Part shown: positions 9,375 through 17,630 of the stretch, piece by piece
Layout: every line of letters starts with the position of its first letter
Numbering within the stretch: position 1 is the stretch's first letter
DNA from: Bacillus norwichensis
Lineage (GTDB): Bacteria > Bacillota > Bacilli > Bacillales > Bacillaceae_C
Assembly: GCF_014836955.1 (NCBI RefSeq)
Contig: NZ_JACSPV010000027.1
Coordinates: 1-58,292, forward strand
Direction: 5' to 3'
Length of the DNA: 58,292 nucleotides
The notes under the pieces: generated by a model
Told to the model about the DNA's origin: nothing
Database searches by the model: none
The model's input: the letters and a program-made list of their open reading frames with translations, nothing else
Program-made: the position numbers and the translations under genes

Positions 9375-9416
9375 TTCAAATGCAATATAACATTAAAATG
9401 TTTTTTTGCATTTGAA
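9375..9416. promoter_or_regulatory. Inverted repeat, likely activator binding site
   Basis: TTCAAATGCAA at 9375-9385 and TTGCATTTGAA at 9406-9416 are a perfect 11-base inverted repeat, 20 bases apart. It lies 90-150 bases upstream of the divergent sigma-54 promoter, the usual enhancer distance, and between the activator's own promoter and start codon. It could therefore serve activation of the operon and autorepression. A hairpin in the leader RNA is the alternative reading. Confidence 0.65.
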
Positions 9417-9431
9417 GAGAGGAGGAACATT

Positions 9432-10661
9432 GTGATTTTTCATGAGAGGGCTTCCTGGTCAATTGTTCAATTTGAAGAAGAGAACAAAGATAAAATTGAT
9501 TCATATATATCGCAAACTCTAAGAAAAGGAGAGTTTTTTAAAGAAGTAGCTCAACATTTTTTACATTTAAAAGAAAGTACAGCTCAAGTTATTAGAATAC
9601 AAGAAATCCCCTTCCTTCTTATCAAGAAAGAGAACCTTAAACTTTTGGGCATTTCAGCTATACATTCCTCTAACATATCGACTGAGCGCTTAAGAAAGGG
9701 GAATAACAAACAGCTTTCTTTTCAGTCTGAAAAAATGAAAGCTGTCATGGAGCTTGTCCGAAAGGTGTCTTTAGTAGATTCAACAGTTCTCATTCTTGGA
9801 AAAACAGGTGTTGGAAAAAGTCATATCGCCAAACTGATCCATCAATACAGCCAGCGGTCAAATAAACAATTGGCAATAGTAAATTGCAGTGCGATTCCCG
9901 AAACATTGATTGAGGCTGAATTATTTGGGTATACAGCAGGAAGTTTTACAGGGAGCCATAAAGATGGAAAGCCTGGAATCTTTCAATCGGTTTCGGGCGG
10001 AACGATTTTCCTGGATGAAATAGGAGAAGTCCCTTTTCATCTTCAATCAAAACTACTTGAGGTAATCCAGGAAAACAGTATAAGACCCATTGGTTCAGTT
10101 GAATCAATTCCAGTAGATGTCCGAATCATAGCAGCAACTAACCAAGATCTTGAGGGAATGGTTGAAAAGAAGTTATTTCGAGAGGATTTATACTATCGTT
10201 TAAATGTCGTACCCATTCAGATACCTCCATTATCAGAAAGAAAAGAAGATTTACAGGTCTTAATCACTCAATTTTTAAATACGTTCGGAGATAAATATGA
10301 AATGCAAAAAGTATTTACTCCCGATGTAATGAATGCGTTTTATCAGTATGATTGGCCCGGCAACGTAAGAGAGCTGGAAAATATGATCGAACGTCTCTTC
10401 ATTACTTCCGAAGAGGAAGTCATTACATTAAACGATTTGCCTGAGAGCATTTCCAATTTGTCAAATAACAAACTCAGCCAGAAATCTTACTCGCCTCCTT
10501 TCTTGTCCTTAAAAGAGGCAAAGAAAAGAGCTGAAAATGCTTTAATATCAAATGCATATAACGTATATCGAAACACTTATAAAGTAGCGGAGGTACTCCA
10601 AGTGAACCAATCTACAATTGCCAGAAAGGTTAAGGAGTTACGGGAGAAAGGAGAACTTTGA
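9432..10661 (+). CDS. Sigma-54-dependent transcriptional activator (island I)
   Basis: 409 residues from the GTG at 9432, which has GAGGAGG six bases upstream. A short N-terminal part of about 90 residues without a recognisable sensor domain is followed by an AAA+ domain (Walker A GKTGVGKS at 123-130, Walker B GGTIFLDEIGE, R-finger region FREDLYYRLNV) and a C-terminal Fis-type helix-turn-helix (YKVAEVLQVNQSTIARKVKEL). The sigma-54 contact loop reads GSFTGS instead of GAFTGA. It probably activates the divergent amidohydrolase-SSS operon. The nitrilase-fold gene follows immediately in the same transcript. Confidence 0.92.
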   Translation: MIFHERASWSIVQFEEENKDKIDSYISQTLRKGEFFKEVAQHFLHLKESTAQVIRIQEIPFLLIKKENLKLLGISAIHSSNISTERLRKGNNKQLSFQSEKMKAVMELVRKVSLVDSTVLILGKTGVGKSHIAKLIHQYSQRSNKQLAIVNCSAIPETLIEAELFGYTAGSFTGSHKDGKPGIFQSVSGGTIFLDEIGEVPFHLQSKLLEVIQENSIRPIGSVESIPVDVRIIAATNQDLEGMVEKKLFREDLYYRLNVVPIQIPPLSERKEDLQVLITQFLNTFGDKYEMQKVFTPDVMNAFYQYDWPGNVRELENMIERLFITSEEEVITLNDLPESISNLSNNKLSQKSYSPPFLSLKEAKKRAENALISNAYNVYRNTYKVAEVLQVNQSTIARKVKELREKGEL

Positions 10662-11477
10662 TTGTTAACAATCGGCTTGGCACAATTGAAAAGTTCATTT
10701 ATGAACAAGCAGGATAATATTAGGACGGCTATCAAAACCATGAGAGAATGTAAGGAAAAAGCCGTCGATTTGATTGTTTTCCCGGAAATGTTTCTAACTG
10801 GATACGCCCTTAAGGAAAATGTCTATGATTTAGCTGAACCGCTGGAGGGACCAAGTCTGAAGCAATTATGTGAAGCAGCGAAGGAAAACGAAGTAGGAAT
10901 CGTTATTGGTTTTCCTGAAAAACAAGAGAACCAGTATTTTAATTCGGCAGCCTTTATTCAAAAAGATGGAACTGTACAAGGCGTTTATCGAAAAGTTCAT
11001 TTATTTGAGTGGGAAAAAGATATTTTCACTGCGGGAAATGATGGCCCTTTGTTTACAATTGAGGACGGAAAAATTTCTTTGATGATGACTTTTGATGCTG
11101 GCTTCCCCGAAATGTCTAGAATATATGCTCTTAATGGTGCCGAAATGATTATTGTCCTATCAGCACATGTTGTCCCTTATCAAATCTATCATAAAATTAT
11201 GATGAGAGCGCGAGCATTGGAGAATCAAGTGTTTTTAGCTGTCGTTAATAAGGTCGGGTTGGAAGATCAATCTGTGTATTTTGGTGAAAGTGCCATTATC
11301 TCACCTTATGGTGATTATTTAAATAAAATAGATAATCAAGAAAAGGTTATTATTGAAAGTATCGACTTATCACTTGTATATAAGACACGAGAAAGTTTGT
11401 CCATGAAATATCTTGAAAATAGGAATTTAAGCTATTTTAAAAAGAGCAAGCTATGTAAACCTTATGAATCCAGATAA
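10662..11477 (+). CDS. Nitrilase-superfamily protein without the catalytic cysteine
   Basis: 271 residues, carbon-nitrogen hydrolase fold. The glutamate (FPEMFLTGY, E42) and lysine (YRKVHLF, K111) of the Glu-Lys-Cys triad are present, but the nucleophile position, normally CYD in ..CYDxxFPE, reads TFDAGFPE with Thr143 (ACT at 11088-11090). Amidase activity of the normal type is therefore unlikely; it may be a sensor, a regulator of the activator, or a decaying gene, though the frame is open and otherwise well conserved. TTG start directly after the activator stop codon with AGGAG 8 bases upstream, so the two are co-translated. Confidence 0.85.
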   Translation: MLTIGLAQLKSSFMNKQDNIRTAIKTMRECKEKAVDLIVFPEMFLTGYALKENVYDLAEPLEGPSLKQLCEAAKENEVGIVIGFPEKQENQYFNSAAFIQKDGTVQGVYRKVHLFEWEKDIFTAGNDGPLFTIEDGKISLMMTFDAGFPEMSRIYALNGAEMIIVLSAHVVPYQIYHKIMMRARALENQVFLAVVNKVGLEDQSVYFGESAIISPYGDYLNKIDNQEKVIIESIDLSLVYKTRESLSMKYLENRNLSYFKKSKLCKPYESR

Positions 11478-11518
11478 AACCCTTTAGCAAATCTCAGCCT
11501 ATTTTTCCTCCATATAGA

Positions 11519-11551
11519 CAGGAGCCGCCGATTTATAAAAGATGGCTCCTG
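11519..11551 (+). terminator. Stem-loop after the nitrilase-fold gene
   Basis: Perfect 8-bp stem CAGGAGCC / GGCTCCTG with a 17-base loop, 40 bases after the stop codon. The T tract is poor on both strands, so termination is likely but not certain. Confidence 0.55.
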
Positions 11552-11617
11552 CTCTAGCACTACATTTTCTCTTTGGACTTGACGCTCTGACATATGTTTT
11601 TGCGTCTCTCTCAACGT

Positions 11618-12100
11618 TTAGTCAAACAACACAATCTCAGCCCGAATTCCCTCATCAATATGCAAAAGACCATATGAATAATAAGGCATTCTCCGCTTAT
11701 CAGTAGGAGATCCGGGATTCATCAGCATAGTTTTTTTAAAATAGCGAACCATGGGGATATGGGAGTGTCCGAAAATAATGATGTCCGCCTCTTCAAAAGC
11801 TTCTAAGGCGCGCTTTTCGGTTGTCTGTTTTTCGCCATGTCCATGGACAATTCCAATGGTAAAACCGTTCACTTCAATAAGCTCCTTCGCATGAAAATGT
11901 GCCCGAACCTCATCGCTATCTATATTGCCATACACGCCGACAACCTTGGAATAACTCGACAACTCTCTATAAACTCCCATTGAAACCCAATCACCCGCAT
12001 GGATAATCAAGTCCGCAGTTTCACACTCTTTCAACAGAGGTGCTGGCAGCCTTTTTGCCCTTCCGGGAATATGTGTATCTGATGTCACTACGATTTTCAA
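11618..12100 (-). CDS. YfcE/MJ0936-type metallophosphoesterase
   Basis: About 160 residues of the calcineurin-like phosphoesterase family. Metal-binding motifs are visible in order: SDTHIPGR, HAGDW, YGNID, HGHG and GHSH. Such proteins hydrolyse phosphodiesters with a two-metal centre; the natural substrate in Bacillus (YsnB-like) is not settled. I choose the TTG at 12100, which gives the family start MKIVVTSDTH and has GGAG 8 bases away; a GTG at 12106 is too close to that site. Single gene on the minus strand. Confidence 0.88.
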   Translation of the reverse strand: MKIVVTSDTHIPGRAKRLPAPLLKECETADLIIHAGDWVSMGVYRELSSYSKVVGVYGNIDSDEVRAHFHAKELIEVNGFTIGIVHGHGEKQTTEKRALEAFEEADIIIFGHSHIPMVRYFKKTMLMNPGSPTDKRRMPYYSYGLLHIDEGIRAEIVLFD

Positions 12101-12211
12101 TTGCACCGCTCCTTGTTACTGAAGTTCTCCGTCAAAACCAGCATCCATGAAATGCTAGTTACCTTTCAGCATAACTCATCATAGCTCTAACAAATAACCT
12201 TTTAGATTATG

Positions 12212-12264
12212 AAAAAGGAGCTGCCCGGAAAAAGCGGCGAAGCTCACTCTCCAAGCAACTCCTT
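12212..12264 (-). terminator. Terminator after nhaC-like gene
   Basis: Minus-strand AAGGAGTTGC ... GCAGCTCCTT stem with a G-U pair, followed by TTTTTC. It starts 7 bases beyond the antiporter stop codon. Confidence 0.75.
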
Positions 12265-12270
12265 CCAAAA

Positions 12271-13689
12271 TCATTTTGCGTAAGGCATTTCCACTTCCTC
12301 CGCCTTATCCTTTGGAAGATATTCAATTTTCAGATTCAAAAAGCCATAGATAATAGCGATCATTGGGCTAAGAAAACAGAAAAAGGCAAAAGGTGCATAA
12401 GAAAAAGAGTGCACACCCAATGTTGCAAACATAAAGGCACCACACGTATTCCACGGAACCAACGGTGATGTAACTGCCCCCCCATCTTCAATCGTCCGAG
12501 AGAGGTTTTTGATATGCAGCCCTCGCTTCTTATATTCCGATGCATACATTCGTGCAGGGAAAATCATCGCAAGATACGCATCGCATGCCAGTATGTTTGT
12601 CATCACACTAGTACCTACTGTGGTTGCAATCAGATGACCTGTAGATTTGACCATTTTTATTAAAGATTCAACGATTGTTTCTAGCGTTCCGGTCACCTCA
12701 AGGATGCCCCCATACGCCATAGCGATCATGATCAAGGAGATGGTCCAAAACATGGATTCAATGCCACCATTGTTCAGCAGGCTGTCCAAAATTTCAACAC
12801 CCGTTTCTGCGGCATGTCCATAATACAATGTATTCAAAGCGTCAGTCCATGATGAGCCTTGTATGAACACCGTGCATATCGTTCCCATGAGACTTCCAAT
12901 TACCAGACCTGGGATAGCTGGTATTCTTAGCGTAAGCAGCACTATGACAATCAGTGGCACGAGAAGCAGCCAAGGCGAAATGACGAATATGCCATCAAGC
13001 TGGGATTGCAAAATCGCTACTTGGTCCGGCGATCCTTTTGGTGTCAAGGTAAAGCCCATAATAGTATAGATAATAAGGGCAATCGTAATGGCCGGAACTG
13101 TTGTATACAGCAAATGCCGGATATGTTCAAAGAGGTTCAATCCGGTAATTCCTGCAGCCAAATTGGTCATTTCAGACATCGGAGAAATTTTATCTCCAAA
13201 GTAACATCCTGATATGACAGCGCCCGCCGCCATTGCTGAACTGATTCCAAATCCTTCCGCCATACCCATGATAGCGATTCCAATTGTCCCTGCAGATGTC
13301 CAGGCATTTCCGGATGAAACGGAAACAACCATACAAATAAGGCAGGCGGCGACTAGAAAAAAAGTCGGTGACAATAATTTTAGACCATAATAAATCATAG
13401 AAGCCACGACCCCTCCTGATGTCCAGGAGCCAATCAAGGCCCCAATTACCATCAAGATTAAAATCGCCTGAATAGGCAGTACGACTGTTTTCAGCATTCC
13501 CTTTTCAATATCTTTCCAAGAGTGACCCAAGCTTAAGCCTAGAACCGTAGCTACAATCGCACTGGCCAAGAGAGGAATTTGCGGGTCCAGCTTAAGAAAA
13601 AAGATACCAACCAACAGAGCTAACATCATGAACACAATTGGGATCAGCGCAACTAACAAGGTTGGCTTCCTTGGTTCTTTTGTTTTCAT
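12271..13689 (-). CDS. NhaC-family Na+/H+ antiporter
   Basis: 472 residues, about 11-12 membrane helices, NhaC family (includes the malate/lactate exchanger MleN). Characteristic stretches are SSGNAWTSAGTIGIA, the GDKISPMSEMTNL motif near residue 168, and DGGAVTSPLVPWNTCG near residue 410. It exports Na+ for protons, or exchanges Na+-coupled organic acids. AGAGGAGA precedes the ATG. It is downstream of the class III aminotransferase, with repeat A1 between them, so it may be read from the same sigma-54 promoter; an organic-acid exchanger would then make sense. That link is inference. Confidence 0.88.
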   Translation of the reverse strand: MKTKEPRKPTLLVALIPIVFMMLALLVGIFFLKLDPQIPLLASAIVATVLGLSLGHSWKDIEKGMLKTVVLPIQAILILMVIGALIGSWTSGGVVASMIYYGLKLLSPTFFLVAACLICMVVSVSSGNAWTSAGTIGIAIMGMAEGFGISSAMAAGAVISGCYFGDKISPMSEMTNLAAGITGLNLFEHIRHLLYTTVPAITIALIIYTIMGFTLTPKGSPDQVAILQSQLDGIFVISPWLLLVPLIVIVLLTLRIPAIPGLVIGSLMGTICTVFIQGSSWTDALNTLYYGHAAETGVEILDSLLNNGGIESMFWTISLIMIAMAYGGILEVTGTLETIVESLIKMVKSTGHLIATTVGTSVMTNILACDAYLAMIFPARMYASEYKKRGLHIKNLSRTIEDGGAVTSPLVPWNTCGAFMFATLGVHSFSYAPFAFFCFLSPMIAIIYGFLNLKIEYLPKDKAEEVEMPYAK

Positions 13690-13710
13690 ATCTCTCCTCT
13701 TTTCATCATT

Positions 13711-13895
13711 ATTTAACTTTATTCTGCAGAAGTCTCCGGCGGTGAGATAAATGCGTATTGGTATTCCATTCAGTAGGGGTCAAACCCCGGCTGAATGAAG
13801 TTAAAGCCTTCGTCGGATGCCACAGACTCTCAGAGGAAATGTATCGGGCTTAAGCTCGATACATCTGGGCTCAGATACGCCAAGACGCAGATTCA
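13711..13895 (-). repeat. Family A hairpin repeat, copy A1
   Basis: About 185 bp, opposite orientation to the other three copies. On the minus strand it contains TGTATCGAGC-TTAA-GCCCGATACA, then ATTCAG-CC-GGGG..CCCC-TA-CTGAAT, then TCTCACCGCCGGAGA, ending TAAAGTTAAAT. It occupies almost the entire gap between the aminotransferase stop (13904) and the antiporter start, beginning 8 bases after the stop codon. It shares all segments with copy A4 and the ends with copies A2 and A3. Confidence 0.85.
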
Positions 13896-13903
13896 GAAAG
13901 CAA

Positions 13904-15271
13904 CTAAGCCTGCACGACGGAGCTTTCAAGCAATGATTCTACGCTTTCACGGAAAATTTGCGTATGATAATCAACATCTGTTTCCTTCGTTTGAGAAGAA
14001 ATAAGAGCCATATTATGAAATGGGGTCATAAGAATTCCACGGTTCAATGCATAAAGATGCATATATCGGTCAAGTTCAAAATCCACTGCCGCAGCAGCTT
14101 CTCCACCATTTCTTGGTGCAGTCTCACGGAACCAGTACTCTGTTCGACAGCCAAGACGTTTGACAATCCAAGGGAGGTTTTTCTCCTTGATCACTGATTC
14201 GACTCCAGCAGAGAATTGCTCCGCTAGTGAAATATTCCGCTCGTAAAATTCGTCCGTAAGGACATTTTCCATTGTGGCTCTCATCGCGGCCATCGATAGT
14301 GCGTTTCCTGCAAGTGTGCCGCCAATACCGCCTGTATCGGAATCCTCCAAGCTGATCAAGCCTTTCATACGCTGTGCTACCTCTTCGCTGAATCCATAAA
14401 CAGCTGTCGGAATTCCTGAACCAATCGCTTTTCCGACTGTCAGCATGTCCGGCTCCAAACCGTGTGCTCCCGTATAGCCTCCAGGTCCAGCACTCATTGT
14501 GTGAGTTTCATCGTAAATAAGCAATGTACCAGTGCGTCTTGTTATCTCTCTTAAGGCTTCTAAAAAGCCTGGTTCAGGGTGAATAATTCCAATATTAGTC
14601 ATGACTGGCTCAGCCAAGACACAAGCTACGTCCCCCGGTGCGAGCGCTTTTTCCAAAGCTTCAATGTCATTAAACTCCACTACTTTTGTCGTTTCTGTCG
14701 GATCGACCTGTGGGCCGATATTACCGGCTCGGCTGGAAAGCTTACCATCTTCCAAAGTAATGAAAGATTCATCAACCGTACCGTGATAGCAATAATTGAA
14801 TACTAAAACATACTTGCGCTTCGTGATATGACGAGCCAATCTAAGTGAGAAGCGGTTAGCATCCGTAGCGGAAATCGCCACCTGCCAATAAGGAAGACCA
14901 AAACGCTTCTTCAGCTCTTTCCCGACCCAAATGGCATCCTCTGTAGGAAGCATAAACGTAACGCCGTTTTGAATGCGCTCTGTAATGGCTGGTACTGCCC
15001 CTTCTGGTGCATGACCAGTCATGGAACCAGTATCTCCAAGACAGAAGTCGATGAATTTATTTCCATCCACATCAGTAAAGTAAGCCCCAGATGCCTCTTT
15101 TACAAAAACTGGATAACTTCCAGCCCACTTTACCATCCAATTCATTGGTACACCATCAATATAATTGGATTTCGCCTGCTCAAATAATTCCTTGGATTTT
15201 GGATGCTTCTTCTCGAATAATTCCAATTCCTTTTCCAGTAGCTGCGCTAGCTTCTCTTTGTTGATCTCCAT
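13904..15271 (-). CDS. Class III PLP-dependent aminotransferase
   Basis: About 455 residues, fold type I, class III aminotransferase, related to glutamate-1-semialdehyde aminomutase and omega-amino-acid transaminases. PLP lysine is in TVGKAIGSG (K about 281), the cofactor aspartate in IYDETH, and the tyrosine/histidine pair in CYHGT. It is preceded by a sigma-54 promoter and accompanied by an aldehyde dehydrogenase, so it probably converts an omega-amino acid or amine to a semialdehyde that the dehydrogenase oxidises. The exact amine is unknown. Start 15271 is preferred over 15280 because AGGAGG lies 9 bases before it. Confidence 0.88.
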   Translation of the reverse strand: MEINKEKLAQLLEKELELFEKKHPKSKELFEQAKSNYIDGVPMNWMVKWAGSYPVFVKEASGAYFTDVDGNKFIDFCLGDTGSMTGHAPEGAVPAITERIQNGVTFMLPTEDAIWVGKELKKRFGLPYWQVAISATDANRFSLRLARHITKRKYVLVFNYCYHGTVDESFITLEDGKLSSRAGNIGPQVDPTETTKVVEFNDIEALEKALAPGDVACVLAEPVMTNIGIIHPEPGFLEALREITRRTGTLLIYDETHTMSAGPGGYTGAHGLEPDMLTVGKAIGSGIPTAVYGFSEEVAQRMKGLISLEDSDTGGIGGTLAGNALSMAAMRATMENVLTDEFYERNISLAEQFSAGVESVIKEKNLPWIVKRLGCRTEYWFRETAPRNGGEAAAAVDFELDRYMHLYALNRGILMTPFHNMALISSQTKETDVDYHTQIFRESVESLLESSVVQA

Positions 15272-15310
15272 GTATTTCATCCTCCTGAATTTTCGATGTC
15301 AGTATATATA

Positions 15311-15328
15311 AAGCAATTTGCATGCCAA
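15311..15328 (-). promoter_or_regulatory. Sigma-54 promoter of the aminotransferase gene
   Basis: Minus strand TTGGCATGCAAATTGCTT, GG-N10-GC. It is 40 bases before the start codon. Confidence 0.9.
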
Positions 15329-15449
15329 CTAAAAGAGCATAGGCTCCTTCTCATTAGGAGGAAGATTTTCGGGGGCGACTGCTTTCGGCACAGGCTCATT
15401 ACTTTTAGCAACGTTTGACTTTTGAAATTTAATCTGAACTTACAGCCGT

Positions 15450-15590
15450 CTAATAGAGCATTGCGAGCTGCCCCATCCTGCCGCTTCCCTTACACTGATC
15501 ATCCTGTTTGATGGCTTCGCCGATAACACCTAAGCCCCAGGGACCGTTCATCAAAGATAGCTTGAAAATATATTTATCTTTTTTTAACAT
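15450..15590 (-). CDS. Small open frame of 46 codons, unidentified
   Basis: ATG at 15590 to TAG at 15450, encoding a 46-residue peptide with a natural-looking composition around LMNGPWGLGVIGEAIKQDDQ. No good ribosome binding site precedes it. It lies between the activator terminator and the aminotransferase promoter. It may be a real small protein, the remnant of a longer gene, or chance. I do not recognise a family. Apart from this frame and the sites listed, the 15329-15629 stretch holds nothing I can support. Confidence 0.25.
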   Translation of the reverse strand: MLKKDKYIFKLSLMNGPWGLGVIGEAIKQDDQCKGSGRMGQLAMLY

Positions 15591-15629
15591 GCTTTAGCCA
15601 CAAAGGCTCATCATGAATTCCATCAGTAA

Positions 15630-15647
15630 TTTGTCATTTTTGACAAA
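15630..15647. promoter_or_regulatory. Palindrome, likely activator site 1 (island II)
   Basis: TTTGTCATTTTTGACAAA, a 7-4-7 perfect inverted repeat, repeated exactly at 15712-15729. It lies about 300 bases upstream of the aminotransferase sigma-54 promoter, on the far side of the activator's terminator. Confidence 0.7.
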
Positions 15648-15671
15648 CGAGGATGTCATTTTACTTAAAAC

Positions 15672-15701
15672 AAAAAATAAAAAAACGGGCGCTACGCCCG
15701 T
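15672..15701 (-). terminator. Terminator of the island II activator gene
   Basis: Minus-strand ACGGGCG-TAG-CGCCCGT followed by TTTTTTTATTTTTTG: a strong GC-rich stem with a long T run. It lies between two copies of the TTTGTCA palindrome. Confidence 0.92.
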
Positions 15702-15711
15702 AAACGCTTAA

Positions 15712-15750
15712 TTTGTCATTTTTGACAAATTAATTGTTATTTTTGACAAC
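15712..15750. promoter_or_regulatory. Paired palindromes, likely activator sites 2 and 3
   Basis: TTTGTCATTTTTGACAAA at 15712-15729 and the variant ATTGTTATTTTTGACAAC at 15733-15750, spaced 21 bases centre to centre (two helical turns, same face). The second touches the stop codon of the activator gene. Together with site 1 they form the enhancer expected for the sigma-54 promoter at 15311-15328. Confidence 0.75.
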
Positions 15751-17537
15751 TATTTAACGATCCCCAATTCTCTTATTCTCCTATATAAAGTAGATTCACT
15801 GATACCTAGTATAGCCGCGACCTTTCTCTTGTCTTGGACCGAATAACCGTTTTCCTGTAAATGCTTCGTTATGATCTGCTTCTCATAGACATCAAGCTGT
15901 TCTCTTAATGAAGTGCTTCCCATTCCACTGTAGGAACGCAAAATTCTTCCAGGCAAGCTTTGTTTAGAGATTAAGTGGTCTGTTTCAATATTCACCGCAT
16001 ATTCCACTGCATTTTCCAATTCTCTTATGTTACCCGGCCACTGGTAGGAAACTAGCAGTTCCATCGCTTCCTGCTCAAATCCTCTAATTTTCTTGCCAAT
16101 CAAGTCATTGTATTTTTGGAGAGCATGGTGAAGTAACAGCGGGATGTCCTCCTTCCGTTCAAACAGAGACGGGATCTTAATAGGAATGACATTTAAACGG
16201 AAATAAAGGTCCTCCCGAAACTCTCCGTCTTGCATCATCTGCTCTAAATCTCTATTGGTCGCTGCAATTACTCGTACATCAATGGGGATTACCCTTGTTC
16301 CCCCCACTCTTTCAATCTCCCGATGTTGCAGCACATGAAGCAGCTTGACCTGCAAATGAAGGGACAGGTCCCCAATTTCGTCCAAGAATATTGTTCCATC
16401 GTGAGCCAGCTCAAACTTTCCGACTTTCCCGGATTTGCTTGCGCCAGTAAATGCACCGCCCTCATACCCAAACAGCTCGCTTTCTAGCAACGTGTCTGGG
16501 ATGGCTGCACAATTTACCATGATCATTGATTTATTCTTTCTTGGGCTTGCATAATGAATAGCCTTCGCCAAAAGGCCTTTTCCTGTTCCACTTGCGCCTG
16601 TAATCAGTACAGTGGAATTACTAGGGGCAATTTTTTCAGCTTGGCGCTTCAGCTCTTTGACTTTACCACTTGTTCCCAAGATTTCCTGGAAGGAAGAATG
16701 CTCATTGCTTTCGGTTATTTCATAAACCATTTTGCGAACATCGGCGATGTCGCGAAAGTACACAACAGCTCCAGTTACTTGTCTGCCATTATCCTCTGTC
16801 CTGTTAAAAATAAGGTTAACAGTTGTAAAAAAATGCATGGCCTTGGCCCGTCCCGACTTCCCTTTATAAAACTCCTCCTGGTCAGCGTATCCTTCTCCTG
16901 TTTCCAACGCGGCTAAAACAGGGGATTCTGGCCAGATGGTGTCCAAATGTTGGCCAATAAGATTGTCTCTTTCCATATTAATGAGCTGTTCCGCTGAATG
17001 ATTGCAGAGGGTGATCATTCCCCGCTTATTTACTACAACAATCCCGTCACGGCTCGTCTCAACAATTATTTTAAGCTCATCGGATATTTTTGTTTCTGCT
17101 ATTTTACTGGAAAGCAAATCGGCCATTCTTCTTAAAAAGACAAGTAGATTATTTTTATTATGCAGCATCACCATCTGCTGTTCCTTTGTAAAAGCGACCA
17201 TGCCAATTAACCCGATAATCTGCGTGTCTATTTTTATCGGGCAACATACTTCCGCCAGTTCATTTTCAACAGCATGGTAAAATGGATTGCTTTGTGCATC
17301 CTCCACAATATACTCGGTTCCTTTTTTTAAGATTTGGCTGTATATATAGCCAGAATCTAAATCTCCGTCTTCCTCCATCTGTCCTACTTTTTCTCGGTAT
17401 CGACCTGTTCCTGCCACAATTCTCAATTGCTCATCGATGATTTCGACTTCGATACCGATGGCCGCTGTAATGGCTTCTGCAATTCCTTGAACAGTGCTTT
17501 GTATCAATCGTAAATGAGACATTCTGCTTTGAACCAT
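15750..17537 (-). CDS. Sigma-54-dependent activator with GAF-like and PAS domains (island II)
   Basis: 595 residues. An N-terminal GAF-like sensor region (about 10-140), a PAS domain (about 150-265, VVVNKRGMITLCNHSAEQL), an AAA+ domain with Walker A GASGTGKG, canonical GAFTGA loop and Walker B GTIFLDEIGD, and a C-terminal Fis helix-turn-helix (RKVAAILGISESTLYRRIREL). It should activate the flanking aminotransferase and aldehyde dehydrogenase promoters in response to a small molecule. Start is uncertain: ATG at 17537 has AAAAAGG directly adjacent; the ATG at 17522 is an alternative. Own terminator downstream. Confidence 0.92.
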   Translation of the reverse strand: MVQSRMSHLRLIQSTVQGIAEAITAAIGIEVEIIDEQLRIVAGTGRYREKVGQMEEDGDLDSGYIYSQILKKGTEYIVEDAQSNPFYHAVENELAEVCCPIKIDTQIIGLIGMVAFTKEQQMVMLHNKNNLLVFLRRMADLLSSKIAETKISDELKIIVETSRDGIVVVNKRGMITLCNHSAEQLINMERDNLIGQHLDTIWPESPVLAALETGEGYADQEEFYKGKSGRAKAMHFFTTVNLIFNRTEDNGRQVTGAVVYFRDIADVRKMVYEITESNEHSSFQEILGTSGKVKELKRQAEKIAPSNSTVLITGASGTGKGLLAKAIHYASPRKNKSMIMVNCAAIPDTLLESELFGYEGGAFTGASKSGKVGKFELAHDGTIFLDEIGDLSLHLQVKLLHVLQHREIERVGGTRVIPIDVRVIAATNRDLEQMMQDGEFREDLYFRLNVIPIKIPSLFERKEDIPLLLHHALQKYNDLIGKKIRGFEQEAMELLVSYQWPGNIRELENAVEYAVNIETDHLISKQSLPGRILRSYSGMGSTSLREQLDVYEKQIITKHLQENGYSVQDKRKVAAILGISESTLYRRIRELGIVK

Positions 17538-17596
17538 CCTTTTTATTTATTCTTATTATACTGTAGCTGTTATCATCATTTGAATGGTTGGAAAGC

Positions 17597-17625
17597 AAAA
17601 AGGAGACAAAATATGTCCCCTTTTT
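17597..17625 (-). terminator. Terminator after aldehyde dehydrogenase
   Basis: Minus-strand AAAAGGGGACA-TATTT-TGTCTCCTTTTT, stem with one G-U pair and T run, 5 bases past the stop codon. Confidence 0.9.
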
Positions 17626-17630
17626 ATCCG

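Noticed and set aside
12863-13212. Overlapping opposite-strand frames within nhaC and many other genes
   Set aside because: They lack ribosome sites and family features and mirror conserved genes on the other strand.
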